Counted from the stretch's first letter, positions 26,599-37,570 are shown. The stretch: 64,000 nucleotides of DNA from Pseudoclavibacter endophyticus (GCF_008831085.1 NZ_WBJY01000001.1:1364001-1428000), one strand, 5' to 3'. The notes: generated by a model not told the origin, from the letters alone. Numbers and translations: made by a program.

Positions 26599-27738
26599 AT
26601 GAGCCACGATGTCGTGCCCCCGCGCCCAGGTACTGCAACGCTGCCGACCGAGCAACCGATCCGGTTCATCGAGCCGAACGGCGAACTCGCGCCCGGCGAC
26701 GCTCACGGCGGGTTCGCGCTGCCCCCGATCGCCGATCTCGTTGACATGCACCGGCGCATGTCGGTCGCGCGGCGCTTCGACACGCAGGTCACGGCACTCA
26801 CCCGCCAGGGGCGGCTCGCCACCTACCCGTCCGCCCTCGGCCAGGAGGCGGCCGAGATTGCCGCATCGCGCGCCCTTCTGCCGGGCGATTGGCTGTTCCC
26901 GACTTATCGCGACACGATCGCGCTTCTCGATCGGGGGGTGAACGCCGAGTCCATCCTGAGCTTCTTCCGCGGTGACTGGCACATGGCGTTCGATCCCTAC
27001 GAGCACGCCGTGGCGCCGCAGTCGACGCCCCTCGCCACCCAGGCGCTGCACGCTGTGGGCTTCGCGACCGCGGCGACGCGACGGGGCGAAGACACCGTGT
27101 GCCTCGCGATGCTCGGCGACGGCGCCTCGAGCGAGGGCGACGCCCACGAGGCGTTCAACTTCGCCTCGGTGTGGAATGCGCCGGTCGTGTTCCTCATCCA
27201 GAACAACCAGTACGCGATCTCGACGCCGACGCGGCGGCAGTTCGCCGCCCGTACCCTCGCCGACCGCGCGGTCGGCTACGGCATGCCCGGGCACTATGTT
27301 GACGGCAATGACGCGGCGGCGATGCTCGCGGTGCTGCGAGACGCCGTGGCGCATGCCCGGGCGGGCGGGGGCCCGACGCTCGTCGAGGCCTACACGTACC
27401 GGATCGAGTCGCACACCAACTCCGACGACCCCACGCGCTACCGCGAGGACGACGAGCGCAGGTCGTGGCAGGAGCGCGATCCGATCGCGCGGCTCGAAAA
27501 GTTCCTGGAGGCCCGCGAGGCTTTTGGCGATGAAGACCGCCTCCGCGTGCAGGAGGAGTCCGAGCATCTCGCCGCCTCCACGCGCGATGCGATGAATGCG
27601 ACCCCGGAGTTAGATCCGCTGGAGATCTTCGATCACGTCTATTCGGCCGAGCGCACCTCGTTGCTCGAGCAGCGGGCCTTCCTCGAAGCCGAGCTCGCGA
27701 GTGCCGAACCCGCGATCGGGAGCGGAGGCGCCCGATGA
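26599..27738 (+). CDS. bkdA: branched-chain 2-oxoacid dehydrogenase E1 alpha
   Basis: Thiamine-diphosphate-dependent decarboxylation of branched-chain 2-oxoacids, with E1 beta as partner. The 379 residues carry the ThDP motif beginning GDGASSEGDAHEAFNFASVW and ending QNNQYAIST, and the YPSALGQEAAEIAASRALL and FPTYRDTIALL segments. The architecture closely matches the mycobacterial BkdA protein as I remember it, including the N-terminal FIEPNGE motif. The stop overlaps the E1 beta start (ATGA). A pyruvate dehydrogenase of the two-chain type is the alternative, but context with the Lrp regulator favours branched-chain substrates. Confidence 0.85.
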   Translation: MSHDVVPPRPGTATLPTEQPIRFIEPNGELAPGDAHGGFALPPIADLVDMHRRMSVARRFDTQVTALTRQGRLATYPSALGQEAAEIAASRALLPGDWLFPTYRDTIALLDRGVNAESILSFFRGDWHMAFDPYEHAVAPQSTPLATQALHAVGFATAATRRGEDTVCLAMLGDGASSEGDAHEAFNFASVWNAPVVFLIQNNQYAISTPTRRQFAARTLADRAVGYGMPGHYVDGNDAAAMLAVLRDAVAHARAGGGPTLVEAYTYRIESHTNSDDPTRYREDDERRSWQERDPIARLEKFLEAREAFGDEDRLRVQEESEHLAASTRDAMNATPELDPLEIFDHVYSAERTSLLEQRAFLEAELASAEPAIGSGGAR

Positions 27739-28748
27739 GCACACCGTCAACGCGGGCAGCCGAGGGGCGCACGGCATCGGGCCAGGTCACGATGGCTGCG
27801 GCCCTGGGGCAGGCGCTTCGCCATTCGCTGGAAGACGACCCGAACGTGGTGATCTTCGGCGAGGACGTCGGGCCCCTCGGCGGCGTGTTCCGCGTCACCG
27901 ACGGTCTCGCCCGGGACTTCGGCGATCAGCGGGTGTGGGATTCGCCGCTCGCCGAGGCGGGCATCGTCGGCACGGCGATCGGGATGGCGATGAACGGGAT
28001 GCGCCCCGTGATCGAGATGCAGTTCGACGCGTTCTCGTACCCCGCATTCGAGCAGATCACCTCGCACCTCGCGAAGCAGCGCAACCGTACGCGCGGCGCG
28101 GTGCGACTGCCGATCGTCGTGCGGGTCCCGTACGCGGGTGGGATCGGCGGCGTCGAGCACCACTCTGACTCCTCCGAGGTGTACTGGGCCCACACGCCCG
28201 GCCTGACCGTTATGACCCCCTCGAACCCCGCCGACGCGTACTCGATGCTCCGGGAGGCGATCGCGCTCGACGATCCGGTCATGTTCCTGGAGCCGAAGAG
28301 CCGGTACTGGACGAAGGCCGATCTCGACCTGCCCGTGCAAGCGGCGCCCTCGAATCGTGCCGCCGTCGTGCGAGAGGGGACCGACGTGACGCTGCTCGCC
28401 TACGGCCCGACGGTCGCGACCGCCATCGAGGCGGCCGATCTCGGCGCCGATGAAGGTCTGTCGGTCGAAGTCGTCGATCTCCGCTCGCTGTCACCCTTCG
28501 ACGACGAGACGATCGGCGCGTCGGTGCGCAAGACGAATCGCGCCGCCGTCATTCACGAGGCGCATCAGTTCTGCGGCTACGGGGCCGAGGTGGCCGCCCG
28601 CGTCACGGAGCGCGAGTTCTTCTCGCTCGCCGCGCCCATCCTGCGCATCACCGGCTTCGACGTGCCGTACCCGTCGCCGAAGCTCGAGCGCTACTACCTG
28701 CCGACCGCCGAGCGCGTGCTCGCGGCACTTGACACCTGGGAGTGGTGA
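27735..28748 (+). CDS. bkdB: branched-chain 2-oxoacid dehydrogenase E1 beta
   Basis: The beta subunit of the ThDP-dependent E1 component, 337 residues, the normal length. Diagnostic stretches are VIFGEDVGPLGGVFRVTDGL, RVWDSPLAEAGIVGTAIGMA and VRVPYAGGIGGVEHHSDSSE. The C-terminal transketolase domain has VEVVDLRSLSPFDDETIGAS. The start overlaps the E1 alpha stop by 4 bp, and the E2 gene begins at or 6 bp after its stop, so the three genes are one operon. Confidence 0.9.
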   Translation: MSTPSTRAAEGRTASGQVTMAAALGQALRHSLEDDPNVVIFGEDVGPLGGVFRVTDGLARDFGDQRVWDSPLAEAGIVGTAIGMAMNGMRPVIEMQFDAFSYPAFEQITSHLAKQRNRTRGAVRLPIVVRVPYAGGIGGVEHHSDSSEVYWAHTPGLTVMTPSNPADAYSMLREAIALDDPVMFLEPKSRYWTKADLDLPVQAAPSNRAAVVREGTDVTLLAYGPTVATAIEAADLGADEGLSVEVVDLRSLSPFDDETIGASVRKTNRAAVIHEAHQFCGYGAEVAARVTEREFFSLAAPILRITGFDVPYPSPKLERYYLPTAERVLAALDTWEW

Positions 28749-28753
28749 GCTGG

Positions 28754-30247
28754 ATGAAGTCGTTTCTGCTGCCTGATCTCGGTGAGGGGCTCACCGAGGC
28801 GAGCGTCGTCAATTGGCTCGTCGCCGAGGGCGACACGATCACGATCGATCAGCCCGTGGTGGAGGTCGAGTCGGCCAAGGCGGTCGTCGAGCTGCCGTCA
28901 CCATTCGCCGGTGTGGTCTCGAGGCTGCACGCCGGGGTGGGCGAGACCATCCAACTCGGCGATCCCGTGATCTCGGTCGTCGCCGACGACGACCGCCCCG
29001 CCCCTGAGCAGGGTCCGGCCGCCGAGCCCGCCGCAGCGTCCTCGGCGCTGCCGGGCGAGGCATCGCCGTCGGCCCCGTCGTTCGTCCCCGCGGCCGCTCC
29101 CGCTCCCGACGACTCGGCCGAACACGGTCGCTCGGGTGCCGTGCTCGTCGGATACGGCACGACGACAGCGACGACGCGGCTCGCGCGCCCCGCCGGCGGG
29201 CGGTTCCGGCGTCGCGGCACTGCGGCCGGTGCGCCGCCGCCCGTGTCATCGCTGAACGAAGGTTCCGGCGTACACCCCGCGCCCGTCGACCCCTCGCGCC
29301 GTTCGCGCGTCGTCTCGCCGCTCGTTCGCCGACTGGCGCTCGACAACGGGTTCGACGCATCACATCTCGCCCCCACCGCTCCCGACGGCGTGGTTCGCCG
29401 AGAGGACGTGCAGGCCGCGATCACGGCCGTCGGCGCGAGCGGGCGCGGCACGGGCGCGCACGGGGCGACGCCGGAGGCCGAAGCGGCAGGCGCCGCCCCC
29501 GACGCCGCGACGGCGCGCGGGTGGTCCGACGGCCTGGGCGGGCGCGACGACGCCGCCGGCGTCACGCGCATCCCCATCACGGGCATGCGGGCGGCAGTTT
29601 CCGAGCATCTCTCGCGATCGCGCCGCGAGGTACCCGAGGCGACGATCTGGCTGGAGGTCGATGCCACGGGCGCGCTCGCGCTGCGAGAGCAATTGCGCGA
29701 GGAGACGGGCGAGCGATTCTCGATGGCGGCGATCATCGGACGCTTCGCGGTCGCGGCGCTCCGGAAGTACCCCGTGCTCAACGCGAATATCTCGGCGGAC
29801 GGTCGTGAGGTCGCGCAGTATGACGCCGTGAACCTCGGTATCGCGGCGCAGACCGCGCGCGGTCTCGTGGTTCCCGTCATCCACGACGCCTCGGCGCTCT
29901 CGCTGCGCGGGCTGCGTGACGCGATCGACGACATCGCCCGCAACCACGCCGATGGCATCTTCCCTTCCGAACGGTTGCGCGGCGGCACGTTCACGCTCAA
30001 CAACTACGGCGGGTTCGGGGTCGACGGCTCGGCGCCGATCCTCAATCATCCCGAGGTGGCGATGCTCGGCATCGGGCGGATGCTCGAGCGGCCGTGGGTG
30101 GTCGACGGCGAGATCGTGGTGCGCACGATCGTGACGCTCACGCTCGTGTTTGATCACCGCGTCTGCGACGGCGATGTCGCGAGCGGGTTCATCACGACCG
30201 TTGCGAAGGCGATCGAACGACCCACGCTTGCGCTCGCCGATCTGTGA
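28754..30247 (+). CDS. bkdC: dihydrolipoamide acyltransferase E2 component
   Basis: The E2 core of the complex transfers the acyl group to CoA. The 497 residues contain one lipoyl domain with the modified Lys42 (VEVESAKAVVELP), a long Ala/Pro-rich linker, a peripheral-subunit-binding domain (SPLVRRLALDNGFDASHL) and a C-terminal catalytic domain with His468 and Asp472 in DHRVCDGD. The ATG at 28754 starts the lipoyl domain directly; a GTG at 28742 or 28745 overlapping the E1 beta stop is also possible. No E3 gene is in the window, so E3 must come from elsewhere. Confidence 0.88.
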   Translation: MKSFLLPDLGEGLTEASVVNWLVAEGDTITIDQPVVEVESAKAVVELPSPFAGVVSRLHAGVGETIQLGDPVISVVADDDRPAPEQGPAAEPAAASSALPGEASPSAPSFVPAAAPAPDDSAEHGRSGAVLVGYGTTTATTRLARPAGGRFRRRGTAAGAPPPVSSLNEGSGVHPAPVDPSRRSRVVSPLVRRLALDNGFDASHLAPTAPDGVVRREDVQAAITAVGASGRGTGAHGATPEAEAAGAAPDAATARGWSDGLGGRDDAAGVTRIPITGMRAAVSEHLSRSRREVPEATIWLEVDATGALALREQLREETGERFSMAAIIGRFAVAALRKYPVLNANISADGREVAQYDAVNLGIAAQTARGLVVPVIHDASALSLRGLRDAIDDIARNHADGIFPSERLRGGTFTLNNYGGFGVDGSAPILNHPEVAMLGIGRMLERPWVVDGEIVVRTIVTLTLVFDHRVCDGDVASGFITTVAKAIERPTLALADL

Positions 30248-30360
30248 CAGGGAGCGAGCGGTTGCGCCCGCGCCCGTCGAGGCTCCCCGGGACGTGGCTG
30301 TCGCCCGAGAGAACGGTGCGCAGCGAAAGGGTCGCCCGGCGGGGGCGTAAACTGTCCGGC

Positions 30361-30648
30361 ATGTCAAGCACGCTTCCCCCTGCAGGCCCCGAGAGCCCTG
30401 GCACCGGCGGCTCGACGTCGGTGCTCGATCGTGAGCTTGAGGAACTGCTCGAAGAAGAACAGACCAGCGATCCCGGCGATCACGACAAGTTCGCGCACTA
30501 CGTGCCGAAGGACAAGATTCTTGAATCGGCCGTGACCGGCAAGCCGGTGCGCGCGCTCTGCGGCAAGAAGTGGCTGCCGAACTCCAACCCCGACCGGTTC
30601 CCCGTGTGCCCCGCGTGCAAGGCCATCTTCGAGAAGATGAACGCATAG
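30361..30648 (+). CDS. DUF3039 family protein
   Basis: A 95-residue protein conserved in actinobacteria. An acidic N-terminal half (ELEELLEEEQTSD) is followed by the family core DKFAHYVPKDKILESAVTGK, ALCGKKWLP and PVCPACKAIF. The histidine and three cysteines (one in ALCG, two in CPAC) could bind one zinc ion. The function is unknown. It reads convergently to pncB. Confidence 0.85.
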   Translation: MSSTLPPAGPESPGTGGSTSVLDRELEELLEEEQTSDPGDHDKFAHYVPKDKILESAVTGKPVRALCGKKWLPNSNPDRFPVCPACKAIFEKMNA

Positions 30649-30663
30649 GCGTCTCGGGACGCC
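30648..30663. terminator. small hairpin between DUF3039 gene and pncB
   Basis: GGCGTC (30648-30653), a TCGG tetraloop and GACGCC (30658-30663) form a stable short hairpin beginning at the last base of the DUF3039 stop codon. The gene on the other strand ends at 30685, so it may serve both. Confidence 0.4.
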
Positions 30664-30684
30664 GCCCTTACTGCCCGTTGACCC

Positions 30685-32007
30685 TTAATCCCCGTCGACG
30701 AAGACCGTGGAGAGGGCCGGATCGCCCGCCCGCAGCCGCAGGGCCGTGAGCGGGAGTTCAGCGATCACGGCTGCACAATGCTCCCGAGCGGCGGCGACCC
30801 CGGCGGCCCCGAGCCAGCGCTCGTCGACCACGCCGTCGGTCACGAGGTCGACGGCGAGCTCGCGGTCGTCGCCGTCGCCGACGGACGCGTCGCCGATGCC
30901 GACGAGTTCGGCCGTCGCGACGCCGCGCTCGTCGCGACGCCGCACGGGATGCTTGACGCCGCCGATCGAGACCTTCCCCGTCGAGGCCTTCGCAACCGAT
31001 ACCCACTCGCCCGACGCCTCGTCACGGCGGGCGACCAGCTTGTAGACCATCCCGGACGCCACGGCGCCAGAGCCCGTGACGACCGAGGTGCCGACGCCGT
31101 ACGAGTCGACCGGCGCGGACGACAGGCCCGCGATGGCGAACTCGTCGAGGTCGTTCGTCACCGTGATCTTCGTCGACGTCGCGCCCAGGGCATCCAAGTG
31201 GGCCCGCACTTCTGCCACGAGGGTCGGCAGGTCGCCCGAGTCGAGCCGAACGCCCCCGAGCCCCGGCCCAGCGACCTCGATGGCGAGCTCGATGGCGCGG
31301 CCCACGTCGTAGGTGTCGACAAGGAGCGTCGTGCCGACCCCGAGGGTCTCGAGCTGCGCGACGAACGCGTCGCGCTCGGTGTCGTGCAGCAGCGTGAACG
31401 AGTGCGCGGCCGTTCCCATCGTCGGCACGCCCCAGGTGCGGCCCGCCTCGAGATTGCTCGTAGCGTCGAAGCCGGCGATGTAGGCGGCTCGCGACGCGGC
31501 GACGGCGGAGTGCTCGCCCGTCCGCCGCGACCCCATCTCGGCGAGCGGGCGGCCCTGCGCCACGCTCACCATTCGCGAGGCCGCGCTCGCGACCGCGGAG
31601 TCGTAGTTGTAGATGCTCAGCAGCAGGGTCTCGAGGATGACCCCCTCGGCGAATCCGGCGTGTACCTCGAGCAGCGGGGAGTTGGGGAAGAAGAGCTCGC
31701 CCTCGCGATACCCGCGGATGTTGCCCGTGAACCGGTAGTCGGCGAGCCAGCTCAGCGTCTCGTCGCGAACGATGCCGCGCTCGCGCAGGAACTCCAGCTC
31801 TGAGTCGCGGAACCGGAATCGCTGCAGCGCCTCGAGGGCCCGCCCGACGCCGGCGACCACTCCGTACCGGCGGCCTGCCGGCAGCTTGCGGGCGAAGAGC
31901 TCGAAGACGCAATCCCGATCGGCCGTGCCGGCATTGAGCGCGGCGTCGATCATCGTGAGCTCGTACTGGTCCGTGAGCAGTGCCGTCGAGGCGAAGTCGG
32001 TGGTCAC
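30685..32007 (-). CDS. pncB: nicotinate phosphoribosyltransferase
   Basis: Makes nicotinate mononucleotide from nicotinate and PRPP in the NAD salvage (Preiss-Handler) pathway, in the cytoplasm. The 440 residues fit the family. Typical segments are [15 protein letters not shown] at the N-terminus, the [19 protein letters not shown] block, [20 protein letters not shown], the [11 protein letters not shown] region and the phosphate-binding [18 protein letters not shown]. It stands alone, divergent from murI. Confidence 0.92.
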   Translation of the reverse strand: MTTDFASTALLTDQYELTMIDAALNAGTADRDCVFELFARKLPAGRRYGVVAGVGRALEALQRFRFRDSELEFLRERGIVRDETLSWLADYRFTGNIRGYREGELFFPNSPLLEVHAGFAEGVILETLLLSIYNYDSAVASAASRMVSVAQGRPLAEMGSRRTGEHSAVAASRAAYIAGFDATSNLEAGRTWGVPTMGTAAHSFTLLHDTERDAFVAQLETLGVGTTLLVDTYDVGRAIELAIEVAGPGLGGVRLDSGDLPTLVAEVRAHLDALGATSTKITVTNDLDEFAIAGLSSAPVDSYGVGTSVVTGSGAVASGMVYKLVARRDEASGEWVSVAKASTGKVSIGGVKHPVRRRDERGVATAELVGIGDASVGDGDDRELAVDLVTDGVVDERWLGAAGVAAAREHCAAVIAELPLTALRLRAGDPALSTVFVDGD

Positions 32008-32075
32008 GCCGGAAGCCTACGTGAGGGGACGACCTCGGCCGGGTGGACAGGGGCCCGGCGGTAGGATCGTCGCTC

Positions 32076-32951
32076 GTGAGCAACGCACCCATCGGCATTT
32101 TCGACTCGGGCGTCGGCGGGCTCACGGTCGCGCGGGAGATCCGGGCGCAGCTGCCCGGCGAGTCGCTCCGGTACATCGGCGACACGCGCCACGCCCCCTA
32201 CGGCCCGAAACCGATCGCCGACGTGCGCCGCTATTCGCTCGAGGTGCTCGACGAGCTCGTCGCCGAGGGCGTCAAGCTGCTCGTCATCGCCTGCAACACG
32301 GCCTCGGCGGCCGTGCTCCGCGATGCCCGCGAGCGCTACGACGTGCCCGTCATCGAGGTCATCGCCCCCGCCGTCCGCGCCGCCGTGTCGTCGACGCGCA
32401 ACGGCAGAGTCGGGGTCATCGGCACCGCCACGACGATCGACTCGCACGCCTACCAGGACATGTTCGAGGCGGCCCCGCACGTCGAGATCACGGCGAGCGC
32501 GTGCCCCGCGTTCGTCGAGTACGTCGAGCGGGGCGACACGACGAGCCCCGAGCTCGTGCGACTCGCCGAGGGCTACCTCGCGCCCCTCAAGGGCACCGAC
32601 GTCGACACGGTGGTGCTCGGATGCACGCACTACCCCTTCCTCAAGGGTGTCATCGGCTACGTCATGGGGCCCGGCGTCACGCTCGTCTCGAGCGACGTCG
32701 AGACCGCCCAGGACGTCTATCGCCAACTGGCGTCGAACGGGCTGCTCGATCGTTCGGGCGCCGCGCCGACCTATTCGTACCGCCAGACGGGGCCCGACAC
32801 GGACGCGTTCGTGCGGCTCGCACACCGCTTCCTCGGGCCCGACGTCGACCACGTCGGCCACCTCGAGACCGCCGCTATCACGCTGCCGCCGGGCGCGGCA
32901 TCCGTGCCCGCAACCGCACCGCCGACCGCCCGCACGACGGAGGACCCATGA
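32076..32951 (+). CDS. murI: glutamate racemase
   Basis: Interconverts L- and D-glutamate, supplying D-Glu for peptidoglycan. The 291 residues show the Asp/Ser loop [16 protein letters not shown] and both catalytic cysteines ([10 protein letters not shown] and [10 protein letters not shown]). The GTG start at 32076 gives the family N-terminus. The stop overlaps the rph start (ATGA), and rph in turn overlaps rdgB, making a murI-rph-rdgB operon as in many actinobacteria. Confidence 0.93.
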   Translation: MSNAPIGIFDSGVGGLTVAREIRAQLPGESLRYIGDTRHAPYGPKPIADVRRYSLEVLDELVAEGVKLLVIACNTASAAVLRDARERYDVPVIEVIAPAVRAAVSSTRNGRVGVIGTATTIDSHAYQDMFEAAPHVEITASACPAFVEYVERGDTTSPELVRLAEGYLAPLKGTDVDTVVLGCTHYPFLKGVIGYVMGPGVTLVSSDVETAQDVYRQLASNGLLDRSGAAPTYSYRQTGPDTDAFVRLAHRFLGPDVDHVGHLETAAITLPPGAASVPATAPPTARTTEDP

Positions 32952-33688
32952 CAACGACCCAACGACCAGACGGCCGCGAGCTCGATGAGCTCCGCCCAGT
33001 CACGATCGAGCGCGGCTGGAGCGAGCAGGCCGAGGGCTCGGCCCTCATCTCCTTCGGCCGAACCCGCGTGCTGTGCACGGCGAGCTTCACACCCGGGGTG
33101 CCGCGATGGCTCACCGGGCAGGGCAAGGGCTGGGTGACCGCCGAGTACGCCATGCTCCCGCGGGCCACCAATGAGCGCGGCTCGCGCGAGTCGGTCAAGG
33201 GCAAGATCGGGGGCCGCACGCACGAGATCTCGCGCCTCATCGGGCGATCGCTGCGCGCCGTCGTAGATATGAAGGCGCTCGGCGAGAATACGATCGTTCT
33301 CGACTGCGACGTGCTGCAGGCCGACGGTGGCACGCGCACGGCCGCCATTACGGGCGCGTACGTCGCGCTCGTCGACTCGATCGCCTGGGCTCGCGGCGCG
33401 GGCCACGTGCGGCCGAAGTCCGAGGTGCTCTCCGATTCGGTCGCGGCGATCTCGGTCGGCATCGTCGACGGCAGGGCCGTCCTCGACCTGCCGTACGTCG
33501 AGGATGTGAAGGCGGGCACCGACATGAACGTCGTCGTGACCGGCTCCGGCGACTTCATCGAGGTGCAGGGCACGGCGGAGGGGCGGCCGTTCGACCGCGC
33601 CGAGCTCGATCGCCTGCTTGACCTCGCCCTCATCGGCACGACGCGGCTCACCGAACTGCAGCGCGAGGCCCTGACGGGGGCGGAGTGA
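32948..33688 (+). CDS. rph: ribonuclease PH
   Basis: A phosphorolytic 3'-5' exonuclease that trims tRNA 3' ends. The 246 residues include [35 protein letters not shown], the phosphate-binding [20 protein letters not shown] and [19 protein letters not shown], all hallmark motifs. It forms a hexameric ring in known members. It is translationally coupled to murI and rdgB by 4-bp overlaps. Confidence 0.95.
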   Translation: MTTTQRPDGRELDELRPVTIERGWSEQAEGSALISFGRTRVLCTASFTPGVPRWLTGQGKGWVTAEYAMLPRATNERGSRESVKGKIGGRTHEISRLIGRSLRAVVDMKALGENTIVLDCDVLQADGGTRTAAITGAYVALVDSIAWARGAGHVRPKSEVLSDSVAAISVGIVDGRAVLDLPYVEDVKAGTDMNVVVTGSGDFIEVQGTAEGRPFDRAELDRLLDLALIGTTRLTELQREALTGAE

Positions 33689-34350
33689 GCACGGGCGCTG
33701 GGGATGCCCGCGCCGCAGGCGCGTCGATCCCGGTCGTGCTGGCCTCGCACAATGCGCACAAGCTTGAAGAGCTTCGTCGCATCCTCGGCCCGCGCCTCGA
33801 GGGAATCGAGCTGCGCGCCTACGACGGGCCCGAGCCGGCAGAGGTCGGCGTGACCTTCGAGGCCAACGCGCTCATCAAGGCTCGCGCGGCCGCCGAGCAC
33901 ACGGGGCTGCCGGCCATCGCCGACGACTCGGGCATCTGCGTGGACGTGCTCGGGGGCGCCCCCGGCATCTTCTCGGCCCGCTGGTCGGGCCCAGCGAAGG
34001 ACGCCCGCGCGAACGTCGACCTGCTGCTGTGGCAGTTGACCGACGTACCGGATGCCCACCGCACGGCGGCCTTCACTGCTGCAGCGGCCATGGTGGTGCC
34101 CAGTGCGTTCGCACCGGGCGACGCGGACGTTGCGGATGCCGTGCGCGGCGAATGGCGCGGTCGCCTCCTGCGCGCGGTCAGGGGAGAGGGCGGCTTCGGG
34201 TACGACCCGATCTTCGCGCCGGACGACGGCGACGACCGCAGCGCGGCCGAGCTGTCGGCCGATGAGAAGGACGCGCGCAGTCATCGACGCCGGGCGTTCG
34301 AAGCGCTCCTGCCTCGCCTCCGAGCGTCGCTCGGGCTCCGCGAGGGGTGA
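33685..34350 (+). CDS. rdgB: XTP/dITP diphosphatase (RdgB/HAM1 family)
   Basis: Hydrolyses non-canonical purine triphosphates such as dITP and XTP so they are not built into DNA or RNA. The 221 residues have the [14 protein letters not shown] start, the substrate loop [20 protein letters not shown], the metal site [20 protein letters not shown] and the [11 protein letters not shown] motif. An N-terminal extension of about 15 residues precedes the core. GTG start overlapping the rph stop. Confidence 0.92.
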   Translation: MSTGAGDARAAGASIPVVLASHNAHKLEELRRILGPRLEGIELRAYDGPEPAEVGVTFEANALIKARAAAEHTGLPAIADDSGICVDVLGGAPGIFSARWSGPAKDARANVDLLLWQLTDVPDAHRTAAFTAAAAMVVPSAFAPGDADVADAVRGEWRGRLLRAVRGEGGFGYDPIFAPDDGDDRSAAELSADEKDARSHRRRAFEALLPRLRASLGLREG

Positions 34351-34353
34351 CCG

Positions 34354-34435
34354 TGCGGGCGGGGGGACTCGAACCCCCACGCTCGGGAGCACAGGAACCT
34401 AAATCCTGCGTGTCTACCAATTCCACCACGCCCGC
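34354..34435 (-). tRNA. tRNA-Leu (TAG)
   Basis: Read on the minus strand it has a 7-bp acceptor stem, a TAG anticodon in the loop TTTAGGT and a long variable arm, as in class II tRNAs. The 3' CCA is not encoded (the following bases read CGG). The anticodon decodes CUA and, with wobble, other CUN leucine codons. Confidence 0.92.
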
Positions 34436-34508
34436 GCGGTCCCGATTCTACCGGTGGCGCCGAGCATGGAACGGGCGCCCGCATCCCGCCCGGTAGCCTG
34501 GGAGGATC

Positions 34509-35621
34509 ATGATCAACTTGGACATCCAGGCCGAACTCCAGGCGCTGCGCCAGACGTTCGGCGACATCAGCGACGTCATGGACCCGGAGGCGCTGCGCGC
34601 CCAGGTCGCCGAACTTGAAGTCGAGGCATCGGCGCCCGACCTGTGGGATGACCCCGAGCGTGCGCAGGGTGTCACCAGCAGGCTCAGCCACGCGCAGGCC
34701 GACCTCAAGCGGCTTGAAGCGCTCGACAGGCGTCTGGACGACATCGAGGTGCTCGCCGAGATGGCGGTCGAGGGTGATGACGAGGAGACCGCGGAAGAGG
34801 TGCGCCGCGAGCTCGCCTCGATTTCGAAAGCCGTCGGCGTGCTCGAGGTGCAGACGCTGCTCGACGGCGAGTTCGACGAGCGGCCCGCCGTCATCACGAT
34901 CCGCGCCGGAGCAGGTGGCGACGACGCGAGCGACTTCGCAGAGATGCTGCTGCGCATGTACGTGCGGTGGGCTGAGCAGCACGGCCACAAGACGAGCCTG
35001 CTCGACACCAGCTACGCCGACCACGGCATCAAGTCGGCGACGCTCGAGGTCGACGCGCCCTACGCCTTCGGGACGCTCTCGATCGAGGCAGGCACGCACC
35101 GGCTCGTGCGCATGAGTCCCTTCAACTCGGCCGGGAGCCGCGAGACGAGCTTCGCCGCCGTCGAGGTCGTCCCGCTGATCGAGCAGACGGACCAGATCGA
35201 CGTTCCGGAGAACGACATCCGGGTCGACGTCTTCCGCTCGTCCGGCCCCGGCGGCCAGTCGGTCAACACGACCGACTCGGCCGTGCGAATCACGCACGTC
35301 CCGACCGGCATCGTCGTGAGCTGCCAGAACGAGAAGTCGCAGATCCAGAACCGCGCCGCCGCCATGCGCGTGCTGCAGTCGAGGCTGCTCCTCATCCGCC
35401 GCGAAGAGGAGGCGGCGAAGAAGAAGGAGCTCGCCGGCAACATCACGGCCAGCTGGGGCGACCAGATGCGCTCGTACGTGCTCGCGCCGTACAAGATGGT
35501 GAAGGACCTGCGCAGCGAGCACGAGTCGTCGAATCCCGACAAGGTCTTCGACGGCGATCTCGACGGGTTCATCGCGGCCGGTATCCGCTGGCGCAAGAAG
35601 CTGCAGGCCGAGGCCGCGTAG
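34509..35621 (+). CDS. prfB: peptide chain release factor 2
   Basis: Recognises UGA and UAA stop codons and releases the peptide. The 370 residues show the SPF anticodon-mimic tripeptide ([14 protein letters not shown]), the GGQ motif ([15 protein letters not shown]) and the family end [17 protein letters not shown]. It is one uninterrupted frame: the programmed +1 frameshift used by many bacteria to autoregulate RF2 is absent. It leads the prfB-ftsE-ftsX-smpB cluster. Confidence 0.95.
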   Translation: MINLDIQAELQALRQTFGDISDVMDPEALRAQVAELEVEASAPDLWDDPERAQGVTSRLSHAQADLKRLEALDRRLDDIEVLAEMAVEGDDEETAEEVRRELASISKAVGVLEVQTLLDGEFDERPAVITIRAGAGGDDASDFAEMLLRMYVRWAEQHGHKTSLLDTSYADHGIKSATLEVDAPYAFGTLSIEAGTHRLVRMSPFNSAGSRETSFAAVEVVPLIEQTDQIDVPENDIRVDVFRSSGPGGQSVNTTDSAVRITHVPTGIVVSCQNEKSQIQNRAAAMRVLQSRLLLIRREEEAAKKKELAGNITASWGDQMRSYVLAPYKMVKDLRSEHESSNPDKVFDGDLDGFIAAGIRWRKKLQAEAA

Positions 35622-35698
35622 GCGCGCCTCGAGCATCCAAATCCGCCCCGCGCGTCGCGCGCGGGAACTGGGAGCACCGCGCCTACGCTTGTCGCGCC

Positions 35699-36583
35699 AT
35701 GATCAGATTCGACAGCGTATCCAAGGCGTTCCCCGGCGGGCAGCGCGCTGCCGTCACCGACCTCACCTTCGAGGTCGAGCGGGGCGAGTTCGTCTTCCTC
35801 GTCGGCCCGAGCGGCTCGGGCAAATCAACCGTGCTGCGCCTCGTGCTGCGTGAAGACGTGCCTTCGAGCGGCGACGTGCACGTGCTCGGGCAAGACCTGC
35901 GGGCCATTCCCGGCAGCAAGGTGCCGCACTACCGTCGCAACCTCGGCATGGTGTTCCAAGATTTCCGGCTGCTTCCGCAGAAGACGGTCCGCGAGAACGT
36001 CGCCTACGCACTGCAGGTGCTCGGCCGCTCCCGCGGGCTCATCGCCGAGGCGGTGCCCGACGTGCTCAAGACGGTCGGCCTCGCGGGCATGCAGGACCGA
36101 TTCCCGCACGAGTTATCCGGCGGTGAGCAGCAGCGAGTCGCCATCGCACGCGCGGTCGTCAACAGGCCGGCGATCCTGCTGGCCGACGAGCCGACCGGCA
36201 ACCTCGATCCAGACACGAGCCGGGGCATCATGAAGCTGCTCAGCCGAATCAACGCGAACGGCACGACCGTCGTCATGGCCACGCACGACCAGTCGATCGT
36301 CGACGAGCACCGCCTTCGCGTGATCGAGCTCGCCGAGGGCGCGATCGTGCGCGACGAGCGAAGCGGCGTATACCAGCCCGAGCTGGTCGAGCCGGCACAG
36401 GCACCGGTTCAGGGTGCTGTCCGGGAATCGTCGAGGCGGCGCACGATCGCCGACTCGATGGCCGATCGGATCACCGCGAGGGACCTCGGCCTCCGCACGC
36501 CGGACGGTGACGCCGGTACCGATGCGGATGCTCCCGACAGCACGGCGCGCGGCGCCAAGGGCGAAACGGGGACGACCCGATGA
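35699..36583 (+). CDS. ftsE: cell division ATP-binding protein
   Basis: The ATPase of the FtsEX complex, which controls peptidoglycan hydrolases at the septum. Walker A is GPSGSGKST (about residues 36-44), with signature [10 protein letters not shown] and Walker [14 protein letters not shown]. It is 294 residues long, about 65 more than typical FtsE; the extra C-terminal region is charged and probably disordered. The stop overlaps ftsX by 4 bp. Confidence 0.93.
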   Translation: MIRFDSVSKAFPGGQRAAVTDLTFEVERGEFVFLVGPSGSGKSTVLRLVLREDVPSSGDVHVLGQDLRAIPGSKVPHYRRNLGMVFQDFRLLPQKTVRENVAYALQVLGRSRGLIAEAVPDVLKTVGLAGMQDRFPHELSGGEQQRVAIARAVVNRPAILLADEPTGNLDPDTSRGIMKLLSRINANGTTVVMATHDQSIVDEHRLRVIELAEGAIVRDERSGVYQPELVEPAQAPVQGAVRESSRRRTIADSMADRITARDLGLRTPDGDAGTDADAPDSTARGAKGETGTTR

Positions 36584-37491
36584 CGAGGCTCGTACTGGCG
36601 GAGATGTGGCAGGGCATCCGCCGCAACTCGACAATGGTGATCTCGCTGATCCTCGTGACGTTCGTGTCGCTCACGTTCATCGGCGCCTCGGTGCTCCTGC
36701 AGCTGCAGGTGTCGGCGATGAAATCGGAGTGGTTCGAACGCGCGCAGGTGGCTGTCGATCTCTGCAACGACCTATCGTCCGCCGCCAACTGCGCCGGCGG
36801 CGCCGTCACGGACGAGCAGCGTGAAGCGATCGACGTGGCCTTGCGCGGGGAGGTGCTCGCCCCCTACGTCGAGACGATCGCCTTCGAGACACAGGAGGAG
36901 GCGTATGCGAACTTCCAGCAGCAGTTCGCGGGCGACCCCATCGTCGACTTCGTCGAACCCGACTACCTCAACGAGGCCTTCTGGGTGACGCTCACCGACC
37001 CGGATGACGCCGAGGTGCTCGTGCAAACGCTGTCGAGCATGCCGGGCGTGGAGTCGGTCACGGATCAACGCCAGTATCTCGAGCCCGTGTTCGACGCGCT
37101 CAACGGTGCAAGCATCGCGGCCATCGCGATCGCGGTCGTCATGCTCGTGGCAGCTGCCCTGCTCGTGTCGACCACCATCCGCCTCAGCGCGTTCAGCCGC
37201 CGTCGCGAGCTCGGCATCATGCGCCTCGTCGGCGCCTCCAACCGGTTCATCCAGGCACCCTTTGTGCTCGAGGGCGTCGTAGCGGCGGTCATTGGCGCGG
37301 TGCTCGCGTCGGCAGCCCTCGCGGTCATCGTGCAGGTCTACGTGCGTGGTTTCCTCGCCCAGAGCATGCCGTTCACGTCATTCATCGGCATGACCGACGT
37401 GCTCCTCGTCATACCGATCCTGCTCGTCATCGGCGTCTTGCTGGCTGCGACCTCGGCCTCGATCTCCATTCGCCGCTACCTGCGCGTCTGA
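36580..37491 (+). CDS. ftsX: cell division protein FtsX
   Basis: The membrane partner of FtsE. The 303 residues have a first span near residue 25 (MVISLILVTFVSLTFIGASV), a large extracellular loop carrying two cysteines (DLCNDLSSAANCAGG), then three spans in the FtsX/MacB domain, with the RRRELGIMRLVGASNRFIQA coupling loop. In actinobacteria it activates RipC-type hydrolases. It is coupled to ftsE and precedes smpB. Confidence 0.92.
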   Translation: MTRLVLAEMWQGIRRNSTMVISLILVTFVSLTFIGASVLLQLQVSAMKSEWFERAQVAVDLCNDLSSAANCAGGAVTDEQREAIDVALRGEVLAPYVETIAFETQEEAYANFQQQFAGDPIVDFVEPDYLNEAFWVTLTDPDDAEVLVQTLSSMPGVESVTDQRQYLEPVFDALNGASIAAIAIAVVMLVAAALLVSTTIRLSAFSRRRELGIMRLVGASNRFIQAPFVLEGVVAAVIGAVLASAALAVIVQVYVRGFLAQSMPFTSFIGMTDVLLVIPILLVIGVLLAATSASISIRRYLRV

Positions 37492-37570
37492 GAGGCCGGG
37501 GCCGCGTCGTCGCGCGAGCGCACCGCGCGTGTAGGCTGAGAGGTCGCGCCGCACGGGAAGGGGGACGCGC

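Noticed and set aside
34509..35621. Programmed +1 frameshift in prfB
   Set aside because: The gene is one continuous frame with no internal UGA.
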